A stretch of 64,000 bases of DNA, taken from positions 47,684-111,683 of the forward strand of contig JAXGGA010002942.1 of assembly GCA_038373865.1 (NCBI GenBank). Reading direction: 5' to 3'. Below the pieces are notes generated by a model that saw only the letters and a program-made list of their open reading frames with translations, was not told where the DNA came from and did not search any database. Both the position numbers and the translations under genes were made by a program. Below are positions 25,185 through 36,650 of this stretch, piece by piece. Each line of letters starts with the position of its first letter. The first letter of the stretch is position 1. Source of the DNA: Uloborus plumipes. Its lineage: Eukaryota > Arthropoda > Arachnida > Araneae > Uloboridae.

Positions 25185-25375
25185 AATCCCCGCCGCCCCG
25201 CGCACACGAGACCCTTCCGACGCAAGCGACCGCTGACTGATGGGTTTATAAGCGGCTCGGCTCCGCCGCACGCGATCGCCGCTTCTCCGCCGGAGGACGC
25301 CGGAGAAACGCCGGCTGCCCTCCGCGCCGGCGTTTCGCGGCCCGAGTTTAAACGGCCGGCTTTTTTTCTTTTTCT
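25185..25375. promoter_or_regulatory. CpG-rich block of unknown function
   Basis: About 190 bp are strongly G+C- and CpG-rich (CCCCGCCGCCCCGCGC, GGCTCGGCTCCGCCGCACGC, GGACGCCGGAGAAACGCCGG), bounded sharply by AT-rich DNA. GTTTATAAGCGG at about 25244 resembles a TATA box on the plus strand. All frames are open because stop codons are rare here. The peptides are Arg/Ala/Gly-rich and match nothing I recognise. Possibilities are a promoter or a first exon of an unseen transcript. Confidence 0.4.
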
Positions 25376-27798
25376 TCTTCTTTTATTCCCACTTAGGTAG
25401 AGCGTGTGTGGTGCCATAAGTGATTATTGTTGTTTTTTTCTCCCAATTTTTGTGAAATGGCGATTTTTTTTCCCTGATGGTTGATAAATGATATTGATAT
25501 AAACGGAGATTGGTGGGAGATTTTTGAGAGGATGCTGTAAAAACGGTCTTGTTTTGAATATAATTGTTCTGAGCTAATTAAGGAAATGGCTTCTGAAGTT
25601 TGTGTTTTGATATGCAACTGAAATCAAAACCGTTTTAAATTGTTGAGGCATGTTTTTCAGACAGAAATAGAAATAAATAGTGTAAGAGGATAATTATTAA
25701 AAATGTCGCATTAACGGGCATCAAATGAGCTTTTATACTTCAGAAGATTTTTCGTACGATATGAATGCGAAGATATTCAATTTTTATGTTTCTTGTTAGG
25801 CTTTTTCATTCAATTTTATATTAAAGAAAAAATAATATTCAAAACTAGGCGAATAAACTCTAAAAATATACATAGACGGGCCTTTAAGCGATGAAGTAAT
25901 ATTTTCCTAATCTAACAAGATATGTCATGCACATATGTATTAGATTATTAATCTTTAGATACTCTTGACGTGATTTTTTTTTTTTTTTTTTTCATGAAAT
26001 ATATTTTCCTTTGTGAACTATAACGGAATTTTAACATTATTTTCACAAAAAGAAAAAAAAAAAAAGAATGAAAGAAATTTATGTAGCTTTCAATTTATAA
26101 AATATGGTTCGAGAAAACATCGAGATCCCGTATCCCTTTAAAGTGGTGCACGTTATTATTATTATTATTTACGTTTATGATATTCAGTCGGGAAGGCCTG
26201 AGAAAATGGAGTGGTCGAGAAAGATGCTTGCAGATGAAAGCATAAAACTTAGTTCAAGACTCATTGAAATCAGAAAAGGGCAAATTGACTTAAAATGAAA
26301 ACAAAAAGGAAAGGGGGGGGGGACTAACAAAAATTTTTAATATTTGTTCATCGTTTATGGAATTTCTAAATGAGAGTGATCCTATAGTATTTATTATATT
26401 TATTATATGTTATCTATTACATGTAAATAAATTAATGTTAGTAACATTGCATATTTATCTACCATTTCTTTAAAATTTTTTCTTTTATCTTGCAAGGAAG
26501 TAAGGCAACTTTTTTTTCATCGAATATTTTTTTCCAATTAGTTTTTGATGGTATACGTAACTGATGCTTCTTATCGATTTATATGTTACAGCAACTGCTT
26601 TATTTAGATCATTTTGCTCGTAAAACAATTTATTTTAGCTGGCATTGAAATTGTCAAATATTATATTCTTTAGTCAAAGTTAGTATGATAAACTGACTTC
26701 AGAGCATTTATTTTCAGTTGGTCACTTACATTTTAGTTTGTGAATAAAATAATAGTAACATTAAAATACTTTTCACATAACGTGAATAACGGATAGTGGT
26801 ATGCAGCACTAAATTTAAAAGTATCTGAAATGTTTTTATACAAAAAAATGCAGCATTTAATTCCTTTCTGGAGTGAAAAGATTTTTTTCACTTTAGAAGT
26901 TTTCACTGAAAAGCACAGAAAAAGGTGCGTTTCGTTCATTAATATTTGGAACGAAAAAATTAATTTCATGGGGTATATTTTTTAAGGCCTCAATACTTGA
27001 AATTTTAATTTTCTACCATGAATTAAAACGATTAAAAAATTCTCCTGTTATTCTCATCCGCTTTAAAACATCAAAGCATGTGATATTTTTCATAACGTCT
27101 CACAGCAAAAAAAAAAAAAAAAACAAATTAAATATAAAAGATCCAACCCATAAAAATGTCCGCACGGAAAATCGACTTTTTTCTTTCTTTTTTTAGAGTA
27201 TTGAGCTATTTTTTTCTCATTTCCTTTTAATAACACCGGCGTTTCGAGTGGTCAACAGTGGGAAACAAATTTGTTCCGACATCGCTTCTTCATATTTTTC
27301 AAGCTTTTTTTCTTTCTTTCTTTTTTTTTTTTTTTTGGGTGCTTTCTCAGAGTGCGATGAATTAAAAAAGAGTATTTTTTAGTACATTTTCCGGGTGTAG
27401 AAACATGTCAATAGCTTTTTATATTAAACTTGTACAGCTTCCGTTATTTACAAGATGTCACTTAAATTCCAAGCACATTCTTTTTTATTATTTTTTTTCT
27501 CGGAAATGCTTTCAATGTCGAGTTACGTAGTTGCAGGAAAAGTTCAGTTTATATTTAAAAACCCTAGTCAGGGCAGAAAAAAGTCTAAACTTTTTCATCA
27601 AACGATACAAAAAAGGTTTTTTCTATCTTCCTCTTTTTTTTTTTTTGAGAGAGAGAGAGTAGGGGTAATCCAGCATGTTTTTATGTTCAATATTATTATT
27701 TTTGAAAAAAAAAGGTTATAATAAGAACAGCATTATAATCGAAATTACAATAGCTGAAGTGAATCATGAATCCAAGGGTAATAGCCAAACACTCCATC
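25376..27798. other. Gene-free AT-rich stretch
   Basis: Contains T(17)-type and A-rich runs near 25975-25991, 26050 and 27112, a G(9) run at about 26313, and (ATT)n at about 26155-26169. Short ORFs have no recognisable domain. Confidence 0.55.
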
Positions 27799-27800
27799 CT

Positions 27801-28085
27801 CACTGTAAAAAATGAATGTTGTTTTTACTGTATAATACAGCTAATTTTACAGTACCAAACTGCAAAATTGCTAAATTTAGTTTATTACCGTGCATTTTAC
27901 AGTTTTAAACTGGAATCTGCTGCTAGCATTGTACTGCTGTTCTTCAGTATAATACAGCTAAATTTTACTGCAATAAGCAGTACAATTGCTTTTTTTACAG
28001 ATCATTATTGTGCATTTTACATATTTAAATTGGAACCTCAGCTGGCAGTATTGTGCTGTAAAAACAACAGTTCATTTTTTGCAGT
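27801..28085 (+). mobile_element. CACTG-family MITE, copy 2 (dimer, decayed ends, ~285 bp)
   Basis: It begins CACTGTAAAAAATGAATG and ends TTTTTTGCAGT. The two head-to-tail modules are shorter than in copy 1. TA duplications are not preserved (left flank CT, right end GCAGTC). The 142-codon plus-strand ORF at 27766-28194 runs through it and is accidental. Confidence 0.8.
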
Positions 28086-29610
28086 CAACGCATTGGGAAA
28101 ACCTATAGACGCAAAAGATTACATTTCGAGACCAAAAGTAGATAAATGTTGCTTTTTTTTTGAGCATAATATATTAAACTGTGCGAATTGTTAAATGTAT
28201 TCTTCTTAACAGTGGAGAAAATCTGAATAGGGTTCTAAAGAAACATAATGTTGAGTCTAAGAATTCTCACATTTGCTTACATGCAGTTCTGACTAGTTTC
28301 AAGAAATATTTTGTAGTAGACAGAAATTTTAAAAGAAATGATTCATAAATTTGTATTTTTCTAATTTTGTGGCGCATTTCGAAAAAAGTAGTAAGTTAGA
28401 AGAAAACATAATGATAAGATGATAAAATATCGTTGAATATATATTGGTCTAGTGGCTCTTCAAACAATTTGCTTGTGATTTATTTGGGTTCCCTTAATTA
28501 TAACAACGTATCTCATTGCATTAAAGTTTAAATGGAGCAAGTTTTACGCATTAGTATTATTGTAAAAAAAGTGTCAGTACGTTGTGTCAATAATTCGCAG
28601 CTCTTTATCTTAAGCTTTAGAATAGTTTTTTCTACGTATCCCAATTCAATTCATTGAAAATTATCAGTTGCAATTACTAAATAAACACAAAGTTTATTTA
28701 GTGATTACTTCCCTTACTTTTGCCTCCCCCCCCCTCGTTGTTGATTTTTATCTGTAGTTTTAGAATGCATTAGGCATTCTTTCATGGTCTTTTCTCTCCT
28801 CCCCCCCCCCACGCTTTAACGAGAAAATAGACTGAAAGGCAAAATATTTTGAATCTAAAGTCTATTTTTGTAATATTATTTTTCTTGCTTAAGGACTATC
28901 CAACCCTATTCTTTTAAATATGGTTACATACATTTTGTATCCATTGAGGTCTGAAATTATTTCAGTAATGTATTAAATGGGGATTTCAATATAATTTGTT
29001 TGTATAAAACGCATGAAAAATACTAAATAAATGCAAAATGCTTTTATTTTACGAATTCAATCTTGTTATACTCCATCTCAATGTGTAAGGTGGGAGAAAA
29101 TAATGACAATAATGTTTGAGTCTCAAAATCTTGTACATAGTAAAGTTAGCTCGATTTTTTAAAAATGGTCAAACGTGTCTTAGGATAAAAGCGTTCTGTT
29201 TATATGTGTAGATAAAGATTATGAAAATAAATGTGGCCTCTTGTAATTTATCACCTTTTCGTTATAAGTAGATCACAGCTGTTTTGCATTTAAAATAATA
29301 CCAATGTCAAAAATATCCGATACGTCTGCATTTTAAAAGTTATTCTAGCTAAAATAATTTTTGAAATCTCGTCAATGATTTAACCGAAATTCGAAAACGT
29401 GATAGGATAAAACTTACAGGAATTCTAACATAATTAACGTTTCACAACTGCGTAAATTGAATGTAAAAAAGCATGAAAAAACGACATTTTTCACACAACA
29501 TACAGCAATTCTCTGAATGCCTTTAATAAACGTTAATTATATCACATCAAAATTCGTCACATTAATTGTATAAAACAACGTGCGCATCATTCCCACCAAT
29601 TTCTAGGGAA
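28086..29610. other. Gene-free AT-rich stretch
   Basis: Contains C(9-10) runs near 28722 and 28800. No gene or clear element is seen. Confidence 0.55.
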
Positions 29611-29614
29611 TGTA

Positions 29615-29870
29615 GTTTAAAAAAAATCATTCCAAACATCCCTGATAAAATTCCTCCACGTATTCCCTCCTGCGTTCTAAAAAAGATTCAAAAGTAGACG
29701 CGCCTCGCAGCGGAGAAAAAGGTACCATTAAATTTCGAGAATTTATATCTGAGATAAATAAATAATCATGTGAATCACTGAGCTTGAGATTAGAGTCTTG
29801 TGCATTATTAATCCTTAATTCCCCAATCGCGAAGGATGACTGACACGACAAATATGGGTTCTACAAGGCT
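29615..29870. promoter_or_regulatory. Candidate conserved non-coding element (or small orphan ORF)
   Basis: This block has few homopolymers and more balanced composition than its flanks. It holds GCATTATTAATCCTTAATTC (homeodomain-like sites) and CTGAGATAAATAAATAATC. A 74-codon minus-strand ORF (29851-29627) ends ERRREYVEEFYQGCLE, which looks protein-like but matches no family I know. Neither reading is secure. Confidence 0.25.
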
Positions 29871-32800
29871 CATAATTTAATCATCGGGTTCTCACTGTTA
29901 ATCTCTTGCAAGAGCTCGATCGTAAATCACTTTAAGAATTAAACTCAATTACTCAAAATATGTATTTTATTTTTGGCGGAAGGTGTACCTGTAGACGTTG
30001 AAGGGAATAAAGTTCAGTTTTGCGCTGCTCAATATGGTTGTGCTGTTCAGATTTGAATTCTTTCTCTTGGACATACATACTATAATTTTGATTTTTTTAA
30101 ATTGTAAAAAATGTCATTGCGAATATGATTTCGGTATGGCATATAGTTCTCACTATTAATCTGTTAATCTAAAAATAATTAGGTTTTGCTTTGTTTTAAT
30201 GCCACTGTATTGCTCTTCATGTTGAAAAAAAAAACGTTTCAGTGAAATCTACCCCCCCCCCCCACTTTTTTTTTAATTTTAAAAGTCATTGAAAATATTA
30301 TTTTTATACGGCATATAGTGTAATCATTAGATTTCTCCAGTTGACTACTTCCTTGAATTAAGTGATTTTCGATCTCTGTCCAGGATTATAATTGACGATT
30401 CATTTTATTTCTTCTTAAAAATTTACTTTAAAAAATAAATATAAATAAATAAGAAACTGAAATTAAGCAGTGCGTGATTAAACTATGGTTCAAAGTTTTG
30501 TTAAACTTTCTTTGAGGACTTACAAGTGCAAGTACAGTTTTTCAATCAAGACTTCTAAAATTCTACTTTCTGTTAATCTTTTGCTTGAACTGAATAACAA
30601 ATTACTTAAAATTAAATTCATGTAGTCAAACTAAGCTTTTGCTGACGAAATACATAGAGCTGCTCCAAGCAAAAACAAAAGTGCCAGATTTCAATACTAG
30701 TTTATATGCTAATTGATGATCATTTTTACTTGCACACAATATAAGGTAAAATATTATTTCGCAGCTCAACAAACAGATATACAAGGTAAGTTTAATAATG
30801 ATTACGATTTTTTATGCCCTGAATAGCATTTTATTTTCGATTCATACATATAGCTCCAGGCATGCATTTTGTCTCAAATGGATGGTGTACTTGTACACAT
30901 AAATACATATCAATAAGGGAAATACATTTTAGACTTAAACAAAAAAACACTGTGTGAAACAGCACTAATGCATAGTTTTTCTATTTTCAAATAATCGTAG
31001 CACATTAGTGTGATTAAATAAGAAAAGTTTCGCTTGATATAATTGTATATATTTATCATTGGGAAAAAATTACGAAAATTGACTGTTCCTGAAAAAAATG
31101 TAACCCATGAGTGATTTAATTTTGTATGTTCTGTTTTAAGAAATTTTTAGTTGATAAAGTTTACTTGAACCCATTGGCAGTTGTGAAAAAAACAACATAG
31201 CGTTAAGTGAATAAAAGAGTTAGCAGAATGCGAAGTAAAGAATAAAGTACGTTTGTCAGGCGGACTTGTGAGCAGAACAAATTGTACTTTTAAACGAATT
31301 TATCCATTCGAATTCAATTGTATTGTACATTTGCAGTAACTTTTCCCGTAGTTAGACTAAACTCATTCTACACATGCAACAACATTTTAGAATTAAGCTT
31401 CCGGTATTTTAGAGGCAATCAATGTGATAACAAAAATTATCGATTAGAAGTTTTTACTTTGAGTAATATCGTAGTTTTTAAGATGAAACACTCTGCATAG
31501 TTTTTAACATTTAGGGAAAATAAATCGTCAATATGTAAGTCATTTAGTATTGTTTCAAAAATTCATTTCTTTCTCTACCTATGCTTCTTAACAAAGAACT
31601 AAAACTTAATATTGAAGCCAATGCTAGCTTTTCTTTTCATGGGATAATAGTTTTGTAAATTTGACGGATGTGGTGATTAATTCATGAAACAAAAACATCT
31701 TGGGATAAAACAAATAAAGTTTAAATTTTGATAAAATGAGGGCGAAAATTCTAAAAAATATGAATGATAAAACCAGCAATTGATTCATTACAACATTACA
31801 AAAAAACATCAAGTTGCATACAGTTGAAGTTTTAACTGTTTGAGACATGTGTTGAATAACGATTATTAAATGCATAGCAATCTCAAAATGTAAGCTAAAG
31901 AAACTATACTTTATGAAGTTGAAGTATGGTTCAAAATATTAGTTTGTCAAAAGAATTTTAGCATAATAAACTTTTGGGTAAAGTAACAAAGTTGTAGTAA
32001 ACGTGTAAAGTTATCATTTCGTTGAGTTAGTCATGATATTACAATGTTTAAAATGCAAGCATTTACTATACTACATCAAAACTTTTTTTAAATTAAAATG
32101 TTTTTTAAATAAAGTAACTGAACGCTATAAGTATGGGCATCCAAAAGACTTGTAAGACAGAAAATTAGGGAAGGCGATGGGGGGGGGGACGTGTGCTGTA
32201 TTGGAGAAATGCTCTATGAAACATCCGTGGAGCAGAAATTGTAGTAGACTTTTTGAAGGGAGAAAGAGAAAGATGCAAAATAACTTATTTCAATGAAGTG
32301 AACTAACTTGTGTTAAACAGTCTTACTTTTATAACTTGTATGACAAATGATAAAAGGTTATTTATAAAACAGCAACTGGGTTATTTCCAGAATACAGCCA
32401 ACAGGTAGAACGGCGACAAATTGCAAGTATTATTATTAAATAAAAATAATATATGGAGTAGGTTAATTTCTTGTAATCTATTGCATAATTTGTTATTTTA
32501 ATGCCTACTTTGTAAATCGGTCAAAATATAATATCAATGTTCGCACGTACTTCCGGTTTAAAGCACCAGTACCCTTTGCGTCTAAAAAATATTATTGTGA
32601 TATTCATTTCACAAAAAGTATTAGTTTAATCTTCTTTACTCTTTTACACAATAATGTCAATTTCTTTCACATCTCAGTTTTGTTTCATTTTGTATTTGAG
32701 CTTAACTGAGTCAGAGTTTGATAACCTTTACTTTAGGATGCATGAATTATTTTTAATATGCAAATTATGTTTTCACTTTCCACTAGCTCAGCAGTAACCA

Positions 32801-34540
32801 ACGAATACTTTCATTTTAAGACTTATCATTATGTTTTGCAATCATTTTAACAATTTAAACCCAATACATGGCTTTTATTACATGCTACGTATGTGAACAC
32901 CTAAATTATTGTAATTTTATTATTTGCACTGAGAATCTCATAAAAGTGAAATGATGTCTGTTAAGAAAGCATACGCTGTCCCAATAAATTCTTCTAAGCT
33001 GGACAATTTAAATGACTTATCTAAGAACAGCAATTGAAGTTTAAAAGTTCAAAAGGGTTGGATATGGTACATTTTGTTTGTGTATATATTTAAGTTCTGG
33101 GAGATTTACCGATTTAATTTCGCACTTGTTCCTATAGGCAACTTCTCATAGAACTTGTTAAATAAACAAGAAAGTTCACTAGCATAAAATTGGTGTCATC
33201 TATCGTAAAAAATTTTAACTTAACAGTAATTATACAACATAGAAAACTTATTTATATAAATTCATTTTTAAAGAGAAACATTTCTTGCATCTCAAAAGAC
33301 TTCCACTAATTCAATGTATACATGGGTCTTGTCAGAAAATTGCTGTTCAAGATTTCGAGGCAAAATGCAGAAACATTACTTTGTTTCTCCTTAACAAACT
33401 GAGTATTGTGTAATATATTAAAAGTAAACATGCATCTCCAACTCCCTCCCTTTTCATTCGTTATTACATTTCAGTGTCTCTTTAACTTGAAATGAGTTAG
33501 AAAATCCATTAAATTTTATAATTTTATATGCTTTACGTTTATTCTCTTTAATTTTTACTTACTATCGTTAAAACATACGTTTAAAGCTTGCAAAAATTAT
33601 ACAATTAAGCTCATTTCTTTAGATTCCAAATAGAGGAAGCGGTAAGCTAAACCATATTTTTTACTATATTACACTACCACATTGTGATTGAGTATCATTT
33701 AGGGTGTGCAACGCATTTAAAAGAGAAAAAGAATAAGAATGAGTGAAAATGATAACAATAAACTAAGTTTCATAACTTAGTCAAAAACATATGGGAACTG
33801 CAGCGGAACTCAAAAATCATGAAAACATATTCTCGATACTAATTGCAATTCATGATATGTTTAATTTTGCTCACTTTTGAGTTTACACTTACATGTTGGA
33901 TAGCTTTTCATTTCGTGACGAGTAATGTGAATACCTATAAAAAAGACTGTTCATTCAGCGTTTAATATTTGTAACAGCCTTCTTACTTCTAGAGAAGCAG
34001 TATACTGTCACTTATACTTGCTCCTTTCTTTAAGATTTCAGTGATTGAATATTAATAAATAAAAGTGCGAAGTTTAAATTAAATTTGCGAGCAATAAAAA
34101 TAGAACAATTCAATTTTTTGAAAATGTAATATTTTTGGGCCAAATTCTGTGGATCGATACTGATTATTTTCAAGAGAGCCTGTTGTGCCAACCACCTGCT
34201 ATGAGAGAATATAGTACTTTAGATTTTGACTGCGTTGTACATTACATATAAATAAAAAAATTTTTCGCTTTGTATGTCGCTGAGGGAAAATGGAAATATG
34301 GTGGAGTCCGAAATCTGCATAAAACTGCAGCTCTTTTTAAAAAAAGGAAGAGGTTGCGTTTACTTGTACAATATTTTCGTTCTACGAATTAAAAGATTTA
34401 ACTCTATTTAAATCAGTATTGGACCTATCTGTGTGTACCTATCTCTTCAATAAGTCTTCATACCAACAAAACACTTAAAAAAATGTTAGAGCACAGCTCA
34501 CTGTAACCCTCTCTCTTTTAGCTTAATTGCGAATCAGTAT
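29871..34540. other. Gene-free AT-rich stretch
   Basis: About 4.7 kb of unbroken AT-rich sequence, with a C(12) run at about 30251, a G(9) run near 32180 and short A/T tracts. If Lim1 is transcribed leftward, this is intron. No exon is recognised. Confidence 0.55.
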
Positions 34541-34543
34541 GCA

Positions 34544-34620
34544 CAGTGGCGCCCAACCTACGGCCCGCGGGTCAGATGTGACGCACGAAGCTCAAAAGTG
34601 TAGTCTGTATCTTCATTGTT
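34544..34620. mobile_element. hAT-type terminus fragment
   Basis: CAGTGGCGCCCAACCTACGG followed by CCCGCGGGTC is the typical look of a Charlie-like hAT end. The opposite end is not seen before the CACTG-family MITE at 34891. Confidence 0.45.
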
Positions 34621-34890
34621 AAGAATTAAAAAAATCTACGCTGAGGATTGTTAGAAATTGGAGTCCAAAAAGTCAGAAATTGGCTTCTAGAAACAGGCAT
34701 GCACTTCGTATTAATACAATAAGCATGTAGTTGCGACACTAATTCTCGGCTCATGGGTTTCTTTCCCCTTTCGCGTTTCCCCATGCTATTTAAAACATAT
34801 TTGAGTTTTATATGACTTCTGGCTCACGAGAATCGTTTTAGTATGAAGTGTGAATTTAGGGCAGATAAAGATTGGGTACTATTGAGCATA

Positions 34891-35126
34891 CACTAAAAAA
34901 TAGATGGCGTTTTTATAGTATAATACAGCTAATTTTACAGTAATAAACTAAAATTGCTAATTTTACAGTAGTAATCTGTAAAATTGTTAGTTTACAGTTA
35001 TAAACTGTAAAATTACTAGTTTCACAGTTTATTACAGTGCATTTCACAGTTTTAAATTGGAACCTCTGTTGCCAGTATTATATTGAAAAAAAAAAACAGC
35101 TGTTTTTTCTTTTTTTTTTTGCAGTG
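34891..35126 (+). mobile_element. CACTG-family MITE, copy 3 (monomer, 236 bp), in the Lim1 intron
   Basis: The left end is CACTAAAAAATAGATG (one substitution from the family) and the right end is a T-run then GCAGTG. TA flanks both sides (34889-34890, 35127-35128). Only one CAGTATAATACAGC...GCCAGTATTATA module is present. Its right end lies 60 bp from the Lim1 splice donor, and within the transcript it would be antisense. Confidence 0.88.
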
Positions 35127-35180
35127 TACACATAAGAAGCAGCAACGGATTGCTGCTTAAATAAAAAGGAAAGACGTGAT

Positions 35181-35187
35181 TACTCAC
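35181..35187 (-). other. Lim1: Splice donor after the Lim1 LIM1 exon
   Basis: The minus strand reads CAA|GTGAGTA, a near-consensus 5' splice site. It interrupts a codon in phase 2 directly after the DFF motif that closes LIM domain 1. Without splicing the frame would end at the TGA contained in this donor. Confidence 0.85.
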
Positions 35188-35363
35188 TTGAAAAAGTCCG
35201 TCCGGCAGTAGAGTTTGCCCTCCCTGGAGAAGCATTTCTCGGTGAGATTGCACTTGCAGTCGCAGCACTGCACGCACTTGGCGTGCCACGACCTGTCCAG
35301 CACATTGAGCAGGAATCTGTCCAGGATGGGCCTCTCGCAGCCCGCACACTGCACCATCTTCAT
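35188..35363 (-). CDS. Lim1: LIM-homeobox transcription factor Lim1/Lhx1/Lhx5 class, first coding exon (LIM domain 1), partial gene
   Basis: The exon encodes 58 complete codons plus two bases and holds one full LIM zinc-binding domain. The ligands are C6, C9, H27, C30, C33, C36, C53 and D56, in the spacing C-X2-C-X17-H-X2-C-X2-C-X2-C-X16-C-X2-D that defines the family. The stretches [30 protein letters not shown] and DFF match the Lhx1/Lhx5 type rather than Lhx3, Lhx2/Apterous or Islet. Known members are nuclear regulators of neural and head development whose LIM domains bind LDB/Chip cofactors. Translation probably starts at the ATG at 35363 or at the second ATG at 35357, which has A at -3 and G at +4 and gives the family's short N-terminus MVxCAGC. 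The exon ends CAA|GTGAGTA (donor at 35187), splitting a codon after DFF, where vertebrate Lhx1 also has an intron as far as I recall. The second LIM domain and homeodomain exons are not seen. The frame stays open upstream to 35654, so a longer N-terminus cannot be excluded. Confidence 0.93.
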
Positions 35364-35589
35364 GTCGTCGTTCCTGAGCAGGGGCAGGGACCGGCCCCCT
35401 CGCCCTCTCCAGGCCGCGAGCGTGTCCACTTTGGACGACCTCAGCCCTCCGCCTCCGCTCGGCTCATACGACAGACCCAGGGCGGACAACTCGTTGACCA
35501 GGGACACCTTGGAATCCACTTCGGGGGTCGCCACAGTGCAAGGGGGTACCCTGCCGGAGGTACCGCGCTGGTAACCGGTAAGAGTCAGG
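35364..35589 (-). other. Lim1: Probable 5' untranslated part (or N-terminal extension) of the Lim1 exon, with candidate splice acceptor
   Basis: This stretch is clearly richer in G+C than its surroundings and is in frame with the LIM domain without a stop. It would encode a low-similarity region rich in Ser, Gly and Arg that I do not recognise from Lhx1 proteins, so I favour 5' UTR. On the minus strand a pyrimidine-rich run followed by CAG (AG at 35591-35590) makes a good splice acceptor, suggesting that the exon spans 35589-35188. The upstream donor was not located. If transcription instead runs straight through from the 36.6 kb promoter candidate, there is no such intron. Confidence 0.45.
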
Positions 35590-36259
35590 CTGAGGGAGGA
35601 AGTTGCTGTTTCATGGATGAGATTCGATTGATGGCCAGATGGGCTTTGTTGCAAAGTGTGTGGATTCCGAGCTTTAGGTCGTCCACAACAGCTTTGACAT
35701 TACCTGATTACTTGGTGGCATCGATCAAGCTCATCGAAGAAATGTTTTATTCAGTTTGGGCGTGGTTGAGGATCTCCAAATTGAAATGATTCAGAATGCC
35801 AGTTGCATTAGAAACAGTAGAAAATAAATAATTTTTTTTTTCTTCCTCAAAACTTTCAACTGCTTGTATGGAATCTTCTATTAGTCATTTCTTCAAATGA
35901 TTTGCCATATTCCTTTTTTTTAATGTGGAGACCATTCTTATGAACAACTAATGATCATCTTCTTCTGGCTTCAATTATTTTTGCACAAGCAAAACAGTTT
36001 AAAACATTAACTTTGGCTTAAGAATAGAACGTTTGCCAATTTCAATTCCTGATACTTTTGCTGGCATAAGAATCTAAATATAACAATGATGTGGCACTAA
36101 GAAACTTTTAGTACTGTGTGAGAAGTTTAGTTTCAGTTTTCTCATGAAAAACTTTCAAGACAATGCATGCATAACTTCCTCTCTTTTTTTTTTTTTATCT
36201 TCTTTCTGAAACTATACTCATAAAATCCATTTCCAATTCTGGATCCCAAATTGAACTGT
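35590..36259. other. AT-rich stretch between Lim1 exon and promoter candidate
   Basis: Probably a 5' UTR intron of Lim1 or leader sequence. T- and A-runs are present (35832-35840, 36185-36195). No donor site could be assigned with confidence. Confidence 0.4.
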
Positions 36260-36650
36260 CCAAGACAGTCAACGAGCCTCCGAAAAAAAAATTACTTCAA
36301 AGCGAAACGATTCCTTAAAGTCTGCTGACCGCTCTCTGAAATCAGCAAGTAAACACTTCCACCGACCTGTCGTGGCCAGTACCACGGCGAAAATGGGACG
36401 GTAGCGAGCCGCGTGCGTTCGAATCGTCTGGCCCAGACTTGCTCTCTCGTCTGCGACCGATGCAGGCGCAGCGTGTTTTACCGCCCCATCCCCTCTGCGT
36501 GCGTCTTTGGAATCTCGGGTAGTGGGCGGAGCCACCGACCGTCAATCAACTTCGCCGTTGCCATGGAGATGAGATTTGGGATGGCCCTATTCTCCCGTCA
36601 CGTGGTTTTTCCATCGCGAAGTCAAAAATGAGGAGTTTTATAAAGCGAAA
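36260..36650 (-). promoter_or_regulatory. CpG-rich promoter candidate for Lim1 with TATA box, E-box and GC boxes
   Basis: A block rich in G+C and CpG (about 36350-36610) stands out from the AT-rich flanks roughly 1 kb upstream of the Lim1 exon. On the minus strand there is TATAAA at 36642-36637, an E-box CACGTG at 36599-36604, and GGGCGG-type boxes at 36524-36529 (plus strand) and 36487-36481 (minus strand). With the TATA box in use, transcription would begin near 36612 and run toward Lim1. Short ORFs on both strands here look like a by-product of low stop-codon density. The assignment rests on position and composition only. Confidence 0.5.

Noticed and set aside
25059..25417. ORFs over the CpG-rich block
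   Set aside because: All frames are open because the block lacks AT-rich stops; the Arg/Ala-rich peptides match no family.
27766..28194. 142-codon plus-strand ORF
   Set aside because: It runs through a CACTG-family MITE copy and reflects the repeat, not a protein.
35215..35789. Plus-strand ORFs of 119 and 168 codons
   Set aside because: They are antisense to the Lim1 exon and its GC-rich leader, where stop codons are rare. The minus strand carries the recognisable LIM domain.
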